Origin: Pleionea sp. CnH1-48
GTDB taxonomy: Bacteria > Pseudomonadota > Gammaproteobacteria > Enterobacterales > Kangiellaceae
NCBI RefSeq assembly: GCF_024124665.1
Contig: NZ_JAMXSB010000009.1
Span: 186,001 to 250,000 of the forward strand
Direction of reading: 5' to 3'
DNA length: 64,000 nucleotides
Position numbers and translations under genes: made by a program. The notes beneath the pieces were generated by a model that saw only the letters and a list, made by a program, of their open reading frames with translations, was not told the origin of the DNA and made no database searches. The first letter of the stretch is position 1, and every line of letters starts with the position of its first letter. This document shows, piece after piece, positions 38,594-47,074 of the stretch.

Positions 38594-38941
38594 CTATTCC
38601 CTAGCTGTCTTAAAGTCGTGACATGGATAACAAAGTGATTGCAAGTTATTGGGATCATCGGTCCCGCCTCGTGCTTTCGATATGATGTGATCAACGGTTT
38701 GCGCTGCTTGTATTCGACTTGCTGAGAGACATATCTGACATAAATATTTATCACGCGCTAAGATTTCCTTTCTTAGCTTTTGCCACTTTGCACCATAGCC
38801 ACGTTGTGACGATGTTCCGTGTTCGCTTTGCCACTTGCCCCAACTGGCAAGGGTTGAGTGTTCCTGACAATATCCATGTCTTTCTATTGTTAATTGCATG
38901 CAGCCTCTTTTGCGACATCCTCTAGGCGCTCTCTGCGGCAT
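38594..38941 (-). CDS. HNH endonuclease
   Basis: This 115-residue protein has an N-terminal Cys-rich zinc patch (CRKRGCMQ...HGYCQEHS) and a C-terminal HNH nuclease fold: CQIC, VDHIISKARGGTDDPNNLQSLCYPCH. The two CxxC pairs and the catalytic D-H are all present. HNH proteins near phage packaging genes assist terminase cleavage, although here the gene lies in the lysis block, far from the terminase. A homing function is also possible. A strong AAGGAGG site precedes the ATG. Confidence 0.85.
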   Translation of the reverse strand: MPQRAPRGCRKRGCMQLTIERHGYCQEHSTLASWGKWQSEHGTSSQRGYGAKWQKLRKEILARDKYLCQICLSASRIQAAQTVDHIISKARGGTDDPNNLQSLCYPCHDFKTARE

Positions 38942-38956
38942 CTTTAAACCTCCTTA

Positions 38957-39238
38957 TTATTTATTACCTACAGCTTTAACAATCGCGATGTCTTTTTGAT
39001 TCGTTAAGGCTGTCCGGTGTATTTCTTTTAATTGACTCTCAGTTTGTGAGAGTCGTTGATTAATCGCGGCAAGTCTTGCGGCTGTCTCGATGGACATTTC
39101 GCGAGTCTCATCTAATTTGACCGCAATCTGATTTAGTCGCGCGTCCACGTTGCGCGTATAGTAGGTAGTGAAGCCTTGGAGAACTGTAAAGGTAATCCCC
39201 AAGACTGCTATTAACCATTGTGTTTTATTTTCTTTCAT
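38957..39238 (-). CDS. Small membrane protein with coiled coil, lysis accessory candidate
   Basis: This 93-residue protein has one N-terminal membrane segment (WLIAVLGITFTVLQGFTTYY) and then a long coiled coil (ARLNQIAVKLDETREMSIETAARLAAINQRLSQTESQLKEIHRT). An inner-membrane anchor plus coiled coil is the shape of an i-spanin, or of small membrane proteins next to holins. The family is not recognised; context in the lysis block supports a role there. Confidence 0.6.
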   Translation of the reverse strand: MKENKTQWLIAVLGITFTVLQGFTTYYTRNVDARLNQIAVKLDETREMSIETAARLAAINQRLSQTESQLKEIHRTALTNQKDIAIVKAVGNK

Positions 39239-39299
39239 ACTATTGTGTTAATGTATCAATTGGACCTTTCTCAACATCTAACTTAAAGGAAATTAAACT

Positions 39300-39857
39300 A
39301 TGAATCCGTTTGCTCCCCTCAAACCTTTTTTTGACTACAAAAAATACACCATAAAGAAAGTAGAGCTTCTGATAAACGCAATTGATAAAGAACTTCTTCA
39401 AGGCGTAGAACTAAAAGACGCTAAAGAGTTTATTCAAATGAGCCTATTCAAGCTGCGAACAGGCATTAAAGCAGACGCCGAACAACGAAGATCACTAATA
39501 GACTTTCATAGCCGCTATAACGGATTTTTTAGTTGGACCCAATTGTGGTGCTGCCTCCCATACTTAAAGCAAGATATGAAAAAGGAAATAGAAGTAGAAG
39601 TAAATGCGAAGGATGTAATATTGTCAGTACTTTTCATCGGGATAGCTATTAGTTTAATTATAGTTTCTATAAAAAGTTTTGATGTTGCTCTAAGCAGCGA
39701 AGAGTTTCTTGCTAAAAGCGCATTCACTATCGTCACCTTGACTACATTTATTTCGTCTCTATTTTACCTCTTTCCCATTATTCAGTATCTATCAGCACTA
39801 AATTTAAGGCGGCAAGTTCGACTTCAAGATGCTGAGTTGGTTAGCCTAGAAAAATAA
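39300..39857 (+). CDS. Membrane protein of unknown function, opposite in direction to its neighbours
   Basis: This 185-residue protein has a helical, charged N-terminal half and two membrane segments in the C-terminal half (DVILSVLFIGIAISLIIVSI, STIVTLTTFISSLFYLFPII region). It is the only rightward gene in a 15-kb leftward block, has its own AAAGGAAAT ribosome binding site, and overlaps the convergent gene by 34 bases. Such isolated reversed genes in prophages are often host-expressed extras (morons), for example superinfection-exclusion proteins. Function is not known. Confidence 0.6.
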   Translation: MNPFAPLKPFFDYKKYTIKKVELLINAIDKELLQGVELKDAKEFIQMSLFKLRTGIKADAEQRRSLIDFHSRYNGFFSWTQLWCCLPYLKQDMKKEIEVEVNAKDVILSVLFIGIAISLIIVSIKSFDVALSSEEFLAKSAFTIVTLTTFISSLFYLFPIIQYLSALNLRRQVRLQDAELVSLEK

Positions 39858-40288
39858 ATAATCTTATTCACATCATAATCAACACTGACGCCCGCCTTGC
39901 CTCGTCCTTGGCGGGCCTCTGAGATTCTTCTAGCTGCTTTAACGATATTACCTAAATCAAAATCATTATTGACCATGCAACGAATTACATCATTACAAGT
40001 CACCTCTAATGATTCACCTTTTTGATTTGTAATGGTGAAATCGTAATAGCCAGAAGAACCGCCAGAACTAGTTATAGATTGGCTTTCTTTAACTCCAGCC
40101 CGAACTCTTACCGAGTCAGGATAACCCCGCTCGGTCGTTTCAAAGCCGCTTCTTGACCACTCACCAATACCAGCACCTTGTTTGATACAATCTTGACAAC
40201 TATAGACATTACAACCTTTTGACTGACTGTAATAGATGCAATTGCTTTTTACGCTGCTTTTTCTTCTTTCTGTTTTTGTGGTGTCCAT
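39824..40288 (-). CDS. Phage protein of unknown function with cysteine patch
   Basis: This 154-residue protein has a C-terminal stretch (EVTCNDVIRCMVNNDFDLGNIVKAARRI) that recalls the helical DUF3310-type phage proteins, but the match is weak. The N-terminal half carries cysteines in YSQSKGCNVYSCQDC that may hold a metal. It overlaps the end of the exonuclease gene by 40 bases and has a good AAAGGAAG site. It is part of the replication block. Confidence 0.5.
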   Translation of the reverse strand: MDTTKTERRKSSVKSNCIYYSQSKGCNVYSCQDCIKQGAGIGEWSRSGFETTERGYPDSVRVRAGVKESQSITSSGGSSGYYDFTITNQKGESLEVTCNDVIRCMVNNDFDLGNIVKAARRISEARQGRGKAGVSVDYDVNKIIYFSRLTNSAS

Positions 40289-41100
40289 AGAATCACTTCC
40301 TTTTTTTCATTATCCCAATCAGAGGCCCTTAAGATTCGCGCCATGCGGGCGTTCAATAGTGCGACCTCTTCACTTAAATTATTAACGCTGTAAGTGCTCA
40401 AAACGATTTCCCAAGGGTCACCGCATGATACCTCTCTACGCCTTAGCTCTGTCTCTCCCTTGCGTTTTCCTCTCGTTAACGTGTGTTCGTATAGCTCAAC
40501 TTTTTTCATTTCCTTAAGCAGTCGTTGAGCTGTTCCCATGCCAAAGTTAGGAGCGCCAAAGTAACCGTCCGTGATATCACCAGCGATACATTGAGCATAA
40601 AAAAAGTTATCCGCATCTTGTTCTGTGATAAGCCTTGGCGATGCGTCTTTGTCGGGGTTAAAGAATAGTCCTGGTATCGTCTGAATATCCTTATCAATAG
40701 ACACAGCGATTTTTTCATAACCCTGTTTATAGCGTGGCTCTGTCATCAGTATTCCTATGATGTCGTCACCTTCAAGTTTTGGGCGCATGAAGGATTCGTA
40801 ATGCTCTGCCAAACCTTCCTTGATATCTTCGAGACAGAGCGGCCTGATACTTTCCTTGCGACCGCCTTTGTAATCTCCAAGCTCATTTCTAAAGTAACCG
40901 CTTGGGTCACTCCAGCAAAACACTACCTCAGCATTTAACTTCTCTGCAATTTTATCAATCTGTTTAATTGCGCTCTTGATTGCATCATTAATATTTGTGT
41001 GTGCGGTGTAAATCCCATCACCCCAATCGATTTGTTTTTCATGAGCAACCGCCGCTTTCCATGCGAACGGATCACCGTCTAAAATTAAAACCCTCTTAAT
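40249..41100 (-). CDS. 5'-3' exonuclease (T7 gp6-like), probable ATT start
   Basis: The enzyme belongs to the FEN/5'-nuclease family and would degrade host DNA and remove RNA primers. Family motifs read LILDGDPFAW, EGDDIIG, SIDKDIQTIPG, IAGDITDGYFG and ARMARILR, the same order as T7 gp6. The first metal-binding motif (LDGD) lies upstream of the first ATG-type codon of the frame (40923), so the real start must be further 5'. Only an ATT at 41098-41100 qualifies. It is placed six bases after a perfect GGAGG and shares two bases with the TAA stop of the methyltransferase gene. The resulting product is 283 residues, close to T7 gp6 (300). Confidence 0.82.
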   Translation of the reverse strand: MKRVLILDGDPFAWKAAVAHEKQIDWGDGIYTAHTNINDAIKSAIKQIDKIAEKLNAEVVFCWSDPSGYFRNELGDYKGGRKESIRPLCLEDIKEGLAEHYESFMRPKLEGDDIIGILMTEPRYKQGYEKIAVSIDKDIQTIPGLFFNPDKDASPRLITEQDADNFFYAQCIAGDITDGYFGAPNFGMGTAQRLLKEMKKVELYEHTLTRGKRKGETELRRREVSCGDPWEIVLSTYSVNNLSEEVALLNARMARILRASDWDNEKKEVILWTPQKQKEEKAA

Positions 41101-41851
41101 TGGTAACCTCCTTATTAAACTTTAATAGCTCACTCCCAATAAACTGTGCAATATGCGGGTCTAAACTATTTCCGTAATGTTTTATTGCACTTCGTGCCAT
41201 CCTTTGGGAAATCGCATAGTCTCTTGATATAACAAGTCCTTGTATCCACTTGGCAAACCATTTTGATACGCCCTCACTAGTAAACTCGGGCTTTTCCTTT
41301 TTGTTGCTGATTGGCAGGGAATCCCCGTTGAGGATAGGTCTTTGTAATCTCGGTGTGTTGGGGTAGGCAATAATAAACAATCGCGCTCTTTGGTGATTCG
41401 CACCAAAGGCGCTAGATGGGATAACGTGCCACTCCGCATCATACCCGACGTCATGTAAATTTTTGAGGATGGTTGCAAGTCCTCGATGTCTAAGGTTCGC
41501 TGAATTTTCGATAAGTACATGTTTTGGTTTCACCTCCTTGATAACTCGAAAAAACTCAAACCACAAACCTGATTTCGTACCGTGTAAACCTTTTCCTTTT
41601 GTGTTGGCTTTTGAAATGTCCTGGCAAGGAAAACCACCACAAATCACATCGACATCTTTAAGCATCCCTACATCAAGGTATCTAATATCGTTGTAAATTG
41701 GTGTCTCAGGCCAATGCCTCTTTAATACATTTATTGCATGTTCATCAACTTCACAGAAACCAACTATTTCAAGTCCAGCTCTTTCTAATCCCAGTGCGAA
41801 ACCGCCAATACCTGAAAACAGGTCTAAGACTTTCAGTTTTTCCGTTTTAAT
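41096..41851 (-). CDS. DNA cytosine-5 methyltransferase, probable ATT start
   Basis: This small C5 methyltransferase (about 251 residues) would add methyl groups to phage or host DNA, perhaps against restriction. In order: motif I LDLFSGIGGFALGLERAG, motif IV GGFPCQDIS with the catalytic Cys, motif VI LIENSANL, motif VIII NHQRARLFI and a final GNSLDPHIAQFIG (motif X-like). Motif I is encoded upstream of the first ATG of the frame. The only usable start before it is an ATT at 41849-41851, eight bases after AAGGA, and a TAA closes the frame just upstream. A one-base homopolymer error (an AAAAA run at 41837-41841) could instead join a nearby TTG start. The specificity is unknown. Confidence 0.82.
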   Translation of the reverse strand: MKTEKLKVLDLFSGIGGFALGLERAGLEIVGFCEVDEHAINVLKRHWPETPIYNDIRYLDVGMLKDVDVICGGFPCQDISKANTKGKGLHGTKSGLWFEFFRVIKEVKPKHVLIENSANLRHRGLATILKNLHDVGYDAEWHVIPSSAFGANHQRARLFIIAYPNTPRLQRPILNGDSLPISNKKEKPEFTSEGVSKWFAKWIQGLVISRDYAISQRMARSAIKHYGNSLDPHIAQFIGSELLKFNKEVTN

Positions 41852-41873
41852 TTATTCAATCCTTAAAAAATAC

Positions 41874-43694
41874 TTAGTGTGTTTCATACCAGCTCTTACC
41901 AATGTTTGAATCGGTAGCCAGAGGACATTTAAAAGAAAACATCTTTTCTACATTTCTTATTGCGTCTTGGCTAAGCTTTGATAAGTGCTCTGCGACTTCC
42001 TTTGTCTTGCAAGCAATCTGCAACTCATCGTGAACCCACGCACAGTATGCAAAATTACCATGCCACCCATGTTTTAACCCTGCTTCAATTGCCAACCTTT
42101 CAAGTTCCACAATCCACGCCTTGCAAATCAATGCACCTGCTGACTGTAACAGCGTATTAAGCGCAGCATGCGCCGAACGGATATAAACAGGTCGACCGTC
42201 AAGGCCCACAATGAAACCACGCTTAGCGGCCTTTGCTACGGCGTCTTTGAGGTACTTTAAGGCGGGGACACTATTAAAGAATTTAGTTTTTAACTTTTTA
42301 CCAATATTCCTTTGTTTTTGTGCACTTGAGTGAGGTTCAACAATTGAACCAACCAATTGGTCACCAGCGCCGTAACATACGGAGTAAATAAATGTTTTCG
42401 CGTGGTCTCTTGTAGGCAGTCCCGCCGCTTTCTGATTTACTGTGTGAATGTCACCATTTAGAATCGTATCGATGTATGCGCCATTGTCCCAGCGACTCAT
42501 GAAATGACCTAGACAGCGTAACTCAAGACCACTTGCATCGGTCCCTAACAAAAACCAGCCGTTGGGAACTGTCCATAGTTCCCGACACTCACGGCCAAAA
42601 GGAGCGCGCGCGGATGGTACTTGCGCCACATTCGGGTAAGCATGGGTTGCTCTCCCTGTTACTGCACCGTTAGGATTAACAGAACCGTGTATCTTTCCTT
42701 GTCTTATTGCTTTTAACCATCCTTGATTACCTTCGGCAAGTTGTGCGATACGTTTCTGTAACAAGAATTGCTTAGCAAAAAGCTTTGCCTCTTCGTAAGG
42801 CAGTTTTGACAAGATAGTCTCATCAATTTTAGCTTGGCCGCTTGGTGTAAACTCTTTCGGCTTCCATCCCTTATTCGTTAACACTCTCTCAATGTGCTGC
42901 CTTGAGCTTGGGTTAAAGTCAATCCATTTGATTTTACAGTATTCCGCTCCTTTGACCGTTGCGAGAGCGTTAGAACCCTTTTTAGGTTTAATAGTACGCT
43001 TTGCCTTTTTGGCTTCTTCGCATTTCCACCAACCTTTGAAACGCTTTTGAATTTCCCTTTCAATATCTGAACGTTTTTGTGAGAGGTGTGCATAAAGCTT
43101 AATGGCTTTTCCTTCATCAAAACAAAACCCATTTCGTTCCTGTTGAGAAAGCACAAAGGCCGCTTGGTGTTCCAGTTGTAAAGCTTGCTGTGATACGTTC
43201 TTGCTCTGTAATTTCCTCCATAAATCTAAATTAAGCTTTGTATCCTGTGTGCAATACTCAAGCATTTCCTCAGTGAAGTGTTGCCAGTCGGTAACCTCTG
43301 CAAACTCGCCTTTGTGATTGCCTAGACGATAGCCCCAAGCTTTCAACGAGTGAGAGCCTAATAATTTACTGGGCAACTTAAAACGGCCTCTATTCTGAAA
43401 ATCAATGTCTTTAATATTCGAATAGATAAGTCTCGAACTTACTAAGGTATCGTAAATCTCTGAGGTCAGTTTTAGATTGACACCGTAAAGCTTTTGAATG
43501 ACTGGCAAGTCAAAGTTGATAATATTATGCCCAGTGAGGTATGAGGCCGACTTAAGATAGTCAATCCCTCGCTCTATCTCGTGCGGCCTAAACTCTTTGA
43601 TAACTTCCGTGTCAATGTCGATAGCGGTGATACAGTGAATTCTCGTTGCGTCAAAATATAATCCGTTTGTCTCAATGTCGAAGACAAGACGCAT
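41874..43694 (-). CDS. Phage DNA polymerase (family A, T7 gp5-like)
   Basis: This 606-residue replicative polymerase has an N-terminal 3'-5' proofreading domain (FDIETNGL at residues 5-12, HNIINFDLPV near 55, YCTQDTKLN near 150). The C-terminal polymerase domain has motif A GTDASGLELRCLGHF, motif B RDHAKTFIYSVCYGAG and motif C WVHDELQIAC, each with its key D, K/Y/G and HDE residues. It is shorter than T7 gp5 (704), so a thioredoxin-binding loop may be absent. An AAGGAGGTG site precedes the ATG. Confidence 0.95.
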   Translation of the reverse strand: MRLVFDIETNGLYFDATRIHCITAIDIDTEVIKEFRPHEIERGIDYLKSASYLTGHNIINFDLPVIQKLYGVNLKLTSEIYDTLVSSRLIYSNIKDIDFQNRGRFKLPSKLLGSHSLKAWGYRLGNHKGEFAEVTDWQHFTEEMLEYCTQDTKLNLDLWRKLQSKNVSQQALQLEHQAAFVLSQQERNGFCFDEGKAIKLYAHLSQKRSDIEREIQKRFKGWWKCEEAKKAKRTIKPKKGSNALATVKGAEYCKIKWIDFNPSSRQHIERVLTNKGWKPKEFTPSGQAKIDETILSKLPYEEAKLFAKQFLLQKRIAQLAEGNQGWLKAIRQGKIHGSVNPNGAVTGRATHAYPNVAQVPSARAPFGRECRELWTVPNGWFLLGTDASGLELRCLGHFMSRWDNGAYIDTILNGDIHTVNQKAAGLPTRDHAKTFIYSVCYGAGDQLVGSIVEPHSSAQKQRNIGKKLKTKFFNSVPALKYLKDAVAKAAKRGFIVGLDGRPVYIRSAHAALNTLLQSAGALICKAWIVELERLAIEAGLKHGWHGNFAYCAWVHDELQIACKTKEVAEHLSKLSQDAIRNVEKMFSFKCPLATDSNIGKSWYETH

Positions 43695-43732
43695 TCTTAC
43701 ACCTCCTTATCATTCCATGTTGGAGACATCCA

Positions 43733-43915
43733 TTACTGCAATGCGTTTAGAATTAACTGCGTATTAATTAACGCTCGACGTGTAACAAGGTGTTTTAAAT
43801 CGTTGCGACGTTCCATCAAATAAAGTAAGTCGGAAACGTCTTTTAACTCTCTCACTTCTGTATCTGATAACTCGAAGTGAACGCGCTTGATTTCTTCTGC
43901 TTGCTTCATATCCAT
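43733..43915 (-). CDS. Small phage protein of unknown function
   Basis: This 60-residue, largely helical and charged protein lies between the DNA polymerase and primase-helicase genes and has an AGGAAAT site upstream. It may form a short coiled coil (VRELKDVSDLLYLMERRNDLKHLV). No family is recognised. Its place in a tight replication block supports it being real. Confidence 0.55.
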   Translation of the reverse strand: MDMKQAEEIKRVHFELSDTEVRELKDVSDLLYLMERRNDLKHLVTRRALINTQLILNALQ

Positions 43916-43959
43916 AATAGAAATTTCCTAATTGATTAATTGTGTGTTGTGTTGATTAT

Positions 43960-45591
43960 TTAAAAATCTGGTGGGTGTTCGTTAAATGGGTTGCTGAATT
44001 CCGTTTCAGCCTCAAACATCTTTCCGGTGTCTGAGTTGTACCCTAATGGGATGGTATGGCCAACAGAACGACCTGTGAGCCTGTCCTTAAGGCATCTTAA
44101 AATTGAGGTGTGTCTATCTTCTTCATCATCGGCTTGTTGATTTCTTTCGATTCCGAACATGAAGAATGACCAAAAGCCGATTGCTCGACTTCCTTTAAAC
44201 TGTCGAATAGTAACCCGTCCGCCTTCCTCGTGGCTCTTTCCGTCTGGTGTGGTTAAGTGGGAAATAACATGAATCATTGCACCTAATCGATTAGCAATCT
44301 CATAGAGTCCCTTCATGATTCTTTCTAACTCGGTGCGTTCGTCTTCTTCGGCTCCTGTTGCCATTGCTGTTAGATGGTCGATGAAAAATCGTTTTACACC
44401 CTGACCGATATAGTAAAGCATCACTCCTTGTATACTCTCCCAATCAGTAACGCCGTTCGCATCGTAAAGGTGAAGATTTTCATAAAGCTTTGGGTGTGTT
44501 AAGGCGTCTTTCAGTTCGCCAGTCTCCCAGCTTCCATCGGGCAAGTGAAAGCGCTTTCCTTGAGCTTTCCCTGCGGTTCTCTTTGCAGCTTCCTCGGGGT
44601 TCATCTCCATATAGAACACCGCGCAAGGTTCATTGAGTTCTATACAGTCATAAGCGATTTGCTGTGTGAAAAAATCCGTTTTCCCAACGCCAGTACCCGC
44701 ACCCAGTGTATAGATTTCGCCGTAACGTCTGCCATAGGTTAACCGCGTCAATTCTTCACACCACCAAGGATCACCTTTAACGGGAGGCGTTAGGCAAGAC
44801 TCTAAGATATCAGCAATCTTTAAAACGCCCGCTGGTTTATACTCCTGCGCATTCCAGATAGCTTTTATTAAATCAGCTTCACGTCCAGCCAATAACAGTT
44901 CGTTAGCATCTTTGAGCGGTAATTTTGCAAGCTTGATTTTTATATGGCCTAGCAAATGTTTAGCACAAGCCTCCGCACTCGTTTGTCCAGGATCATCACT
45001 GTCGAAACACAAAATCACCTCGTCGAATCGCTTAAGATAATCAAGGTTAGCTAGCAGAACTTTAACCGCTGATTGCACGCCATTTGGCAAACTCACAACG
45101 GGGTATTTGTTCCCTTGTGCTTGGCTCAACGAGAGCATATCAATTTCGCCCTCTGTGATTACAAGCTTTCTCCCACCTGTCCAGAGGTGCATACCTATAA
45201 GTGGTTTACTTGATAAATCTCCGATTACTCTAAAGTCCTTGTTTTGCAACCGTAGCTTTTGAGCAATCAGCGTTCTTTTGTCATCGTAAATATTGCAGAT
45301 ATGAACGGGCTTATCTTGATAGGTTCCGATTTGATAGTTAAATAACTTACACGTTGCCTGATTAATACCGCGTTTACTTAAAGCTCTAGTCTCTCCCTGT
45401 ATAGAATCTTTTAACACTTTGGGCTTCCCTTGCCCTTTCCTTAAACTTCCTTGTTGCCCGTCTGTGGGCTGCTCAAAGTAATTACACTCATTACCAAAGC
45501 AATGCGACGAACCGTCTTTATATCGCGCTAGATTGTCCTTAGAGCCGCACTGGGGGCAGCTCTCTTTGCGTTCATAGTTTGATACATCCAT
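43960..45591 (-). CDS. DNA primase-helicase (T7 gp4-like)
   Basis: This 543-residue bifunctional replication protein has an N-terminal zinc finger (CPQCGSKDNLARYKDGSSHCFGNEC, residues about 12-36). A Toprim-type primase follows (ITEGEIDMLSL, FDSDDPGQT), then a RecA-like hexameric helicase (Walker A GAGTGVGKTD near residue 297, IDHLTAMA near 400, QFKGSRAIGFWS near 470). The length is close to T7 gp4 (566). Together with the polymerase, SSB and exonuclease it makes a complete T7-type replisome. Confidence 0.95.
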   Translation of the reverse strand: MDVSNYERKESCPQCGSKDNLARYKDGSSHCFGNECNYFEQPTDGQQGSLRKGQGKPKVLKDSIQGETRALSKRGINQATCKLFNYQIGTYQDKPVHICNIYDDKRTLIAQKLRLQNKDFRVIGDLSSKPLIGMHLWTGGRKLVITEGEIDMLSLSQAQGNKYPVVSLPNGVQSAVKVLLANLDYLKRFDEVILCFDSDDPGQTSAEACAKHLLGHIKIKLAKLPLKDANELLLAGREADLIKAIWNAQEYKPAGVLKIADILESCLTPPVKGDPWWCEELTRLTYGRRYGEIYTLGAGTGVGKTDFFTQQIAYDCIELNEPCAVFYMEMNPEEAAKRTAGKAQGKRFHLPDGSWETGELKDALTHPKLYENLHLYDANGVTDWESIQGVMLYYIGQGVKRFFIDHLTAMATGAEEDERTELERIMKGLYEIANRLGAMIHVISHLTTPDGKSHEEGGRVTIRQFKGSRAIGFWSFFMFGIERNQQADDEEDRHTSILRCLKDRLTGRSVGHTIPLGYNSDTGKMFEAETEFSNPFNEHPPDF

Positions 45592-45606
45592 ATAATCAAA
45601 CCTGTT

Positions 45607-45939
45607 TTAATGTAATTGTGATTTAAGTAATTTATTCAGCTTTTCTGATTGCTTTTGCGCGAGTTTGAAATCTGCACGATGTAATGAATTGTTGATAGCC
45701 AACATCAAAAATTCTGATTCCTGCGACACGTTACGAACAAGCGTATAGAGCCTTGTGGTTTTGTCTCGATTCGTTTTGATATTCCAGCCGAGACTACGTA
45801 GGCGCATCACGACATCGTGAAGATTGCGCACGCCTTTGACTTGTAATGCATATTCTTTGTCGATGTAGCCATGTGTTAATAGCGCCTCTCCAACAATCTT
45901 TAGTTGACCTTTAAGGTTTGCCGTTGAATATAAAATCAT
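45607..45939 (-). CDS. Phage protein with winged-helix-like fold
   Basis: This 110-residue protein looks helix-turn-helix-like in residues about 10-70 (QLKIVGEALLTHGYIDKEYALQVKGVRNLHDVVMRLRSLGWNIKTNRDKTTRLYTL). The tail is a charged helix. Phage winged-helix proteins of this kind occur beside RusA genes. Its ATG overlaps the stop of rusA (ATGA), so the two are co-translated. DNA binding is inferred only. Confidence 0.6.
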   Translation of the reverse strand: MILYSTANLKGQLKIVGEALLTHGYIDKEYALQVKGVRNLHDVVMRLRSLGWNIKTNRDKTTRLYTLVRNVSQESEFLMLAINNSLHRADFKLAQKQSEKLNKLLKSQLH

Positions 45940-46286
45940 GTCTCTCCTTGATATTCTGATAAATTGAAATTAAATGTTTCCTCTCCCTTCTTAACGATTT
46001 TCTTGGTGGCAATAATTCGATACACCTGACGGTCATTGAATCCGTAACGGTTCGCCAAGGTGTCTAAAAATGGCTTGAAAGTGTTATCTAAGTCAGAGTT
46101 TCGATGGCTTACACCAACGATGATTGATAACACTAACGGACCTTTTGGCACTTCTATATCTGGTAAAAGACGTGCAAACTTAGCTTTAAACTGTCGATAT
46201 TTAGGTGTGTCCGTTTTCTTGCCTAAGTGCATTTCATTCGCTGACAAGGGTTTTATTTGCACAGTTACCCATTCCGTTATCATCAA
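45936..46286 (-). CDS. RusA-family Holliday junction resolvase
   Basis: This 116-residue endonuclease resolves branched DNA before packaging. The RusA hallmarks are visible: PLSANEMHLGK near the start and the acidic catalytic block SHRNSDLDNTFKPFLDTLA. It stands where T7 would have endonuclease I. It overlaps SSB upstream and the winged-helix gene downstream by four bases each, so the three are translationally coupled. Confidence 0.88.
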   Translation of the reverse strand: MMITEWVTVQIKPLSANEMHLGKKTDTPKYRQFKAKFARLLPDIEVPKGPLVLSIIVGVSHRNSDLDNTFKPFLDTLANRYGFNDRQVYRIIATKKIVKKGEETFNFNLSEYQGET

Positions 46287-46882
46287 AAGTCAAAGTCCTC
46301 TGCATCGTCGCTCGTAGAGGCACTAAAATGATTCTCTGCGCCTTCTTCGGAAAACTCGAACCCATCTACAGCGGTAAAGCCAAAGTCCTCAGCATCGCGC
46401 TCGTAGGTGTCTACAAGATTGATTACTTGTACCGCGTAGATGCCTAAAGTCACTCCTTTGTTAGCACCGTTAACATAACCGCGCATAGTCCCTGCGACTT
46501 TGATAGTCGAACCACCATAGAGCTTTGAAAGTTCCTTAATGCGTTTTCCTTTCGCATCGTAAAAGACCAGCTTTACAGAGTCGCCATTAATGACACCGCT
46601 CTGTTTTAACTTTACGGTGTAGGTGCCATCGTCGTTCAACTCATACGGCACACGAAACTTTGATGCGTCTTGCTTCTTTCCGGTTTTCTCTGAGACTTGG
46701 CTAACGTAGTGTTTTAAGTACTTATCAATCTTATCTCTAAGAGGCTTTGATTCTTCTACGCTCATCACCAAATCAACTTTGTAAATACCCTCTGCATCGA
46801 ACTTGGTATCCAGTTGTGTAAGTGACGGGTATACGGCACGCCCTGCGCCTGTGGTGAATGGTACGTTTTTGTTATTCGTCAA
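46283..46882 (-). CDS. Single-stranded DNA-binding protein (T7 gp2.5-like)
   Basis: This 199-residue protein has an OB-fold-type beta-rich core (residues about 10-160, GAGRAVYPSLTQLDTKFDAEG...VKLVFYDAKGKR...YGGSTIKVAGTMRGY). The C-terminal tail is acidic and ends in D-A-E-D-F-D-F, the same aromatic-ended acidic tip through which T7 gp2.5 contacts its polymerase and helicase. It heads the replication gene chain, downstream of the leftward phage promoters. Confidence 0.85.
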   Translation of the reverse strand: MTNNKNVPFTTGAGRAVYPSLTQLDTKFDAEGIYKVDLVMSVEESKPLRDKIDKYLKHYVSQVSEKTGKKQDASKFRVPYELNDDGTYTVKLKQSGVINGDSVKLVFYDAKGKRIKELSKLYGGSTIKVAGTMRGYVNGANKGVTLGIYAVQVINLVDTYERDAEDFGFTAVDGFEFSEEGAENHFSASTSDDAEDFDF

Positions 46883-46917
46883 ATTAAATTCCTTTTTGAT
46901 TGTTGTTTATGTCTTGC

Positions 46918-47031
46918 TTAATGTGTCGCGCTCCATGCGCTTTGTGCAGCTATCTGCATAGCAGGTGTGATTTCTCTTGGGACGTAACCAAACTGGTCAC
47001 GCATGTAGTTAATCAAGAATTGTCGTGTCAT
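46918..47031 (-). CDS. 37-residue small protein, first gene of the leftward block
   Basis: The short frame runs from ATG at 47031 to TAA at 46918 with an AAGGAG site eight bases upstream. Its product begins MTRQFLINYMRDQFGYVP and ends QSAWSATH. It lies directly downstream of the two leftward phage-type promoters, so it would be one of the first products of the phage polymerase. No family is recognised. Small early proteins of T7-like phages often disarm host enzymes, but there is no direct evidence here. Confidence 0.6.
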   Translation of the reverse strand: MTRQFLINYMRDQFGYVPREITPAMQIAAQSAWSATH

Positions 47032-47074
47032 GTGTAACGCTCCTTGCGTTGTTAAAAAGTTGTCCTTTGGGAGG

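Noticed and set aside
38572..38754. Longer N-terminus for the holin
   Set aside because: The extension lies inside the HNH gene in another frame, and the internal ATG at 38571 has the ribosome binding site.
40249..40923. Exonuclease starting at the first ATG-type codon, 40923
   Set aside because: This would remove the LDGD metal-binding motif and about 58 residues that translate into clear family sequence upstream.
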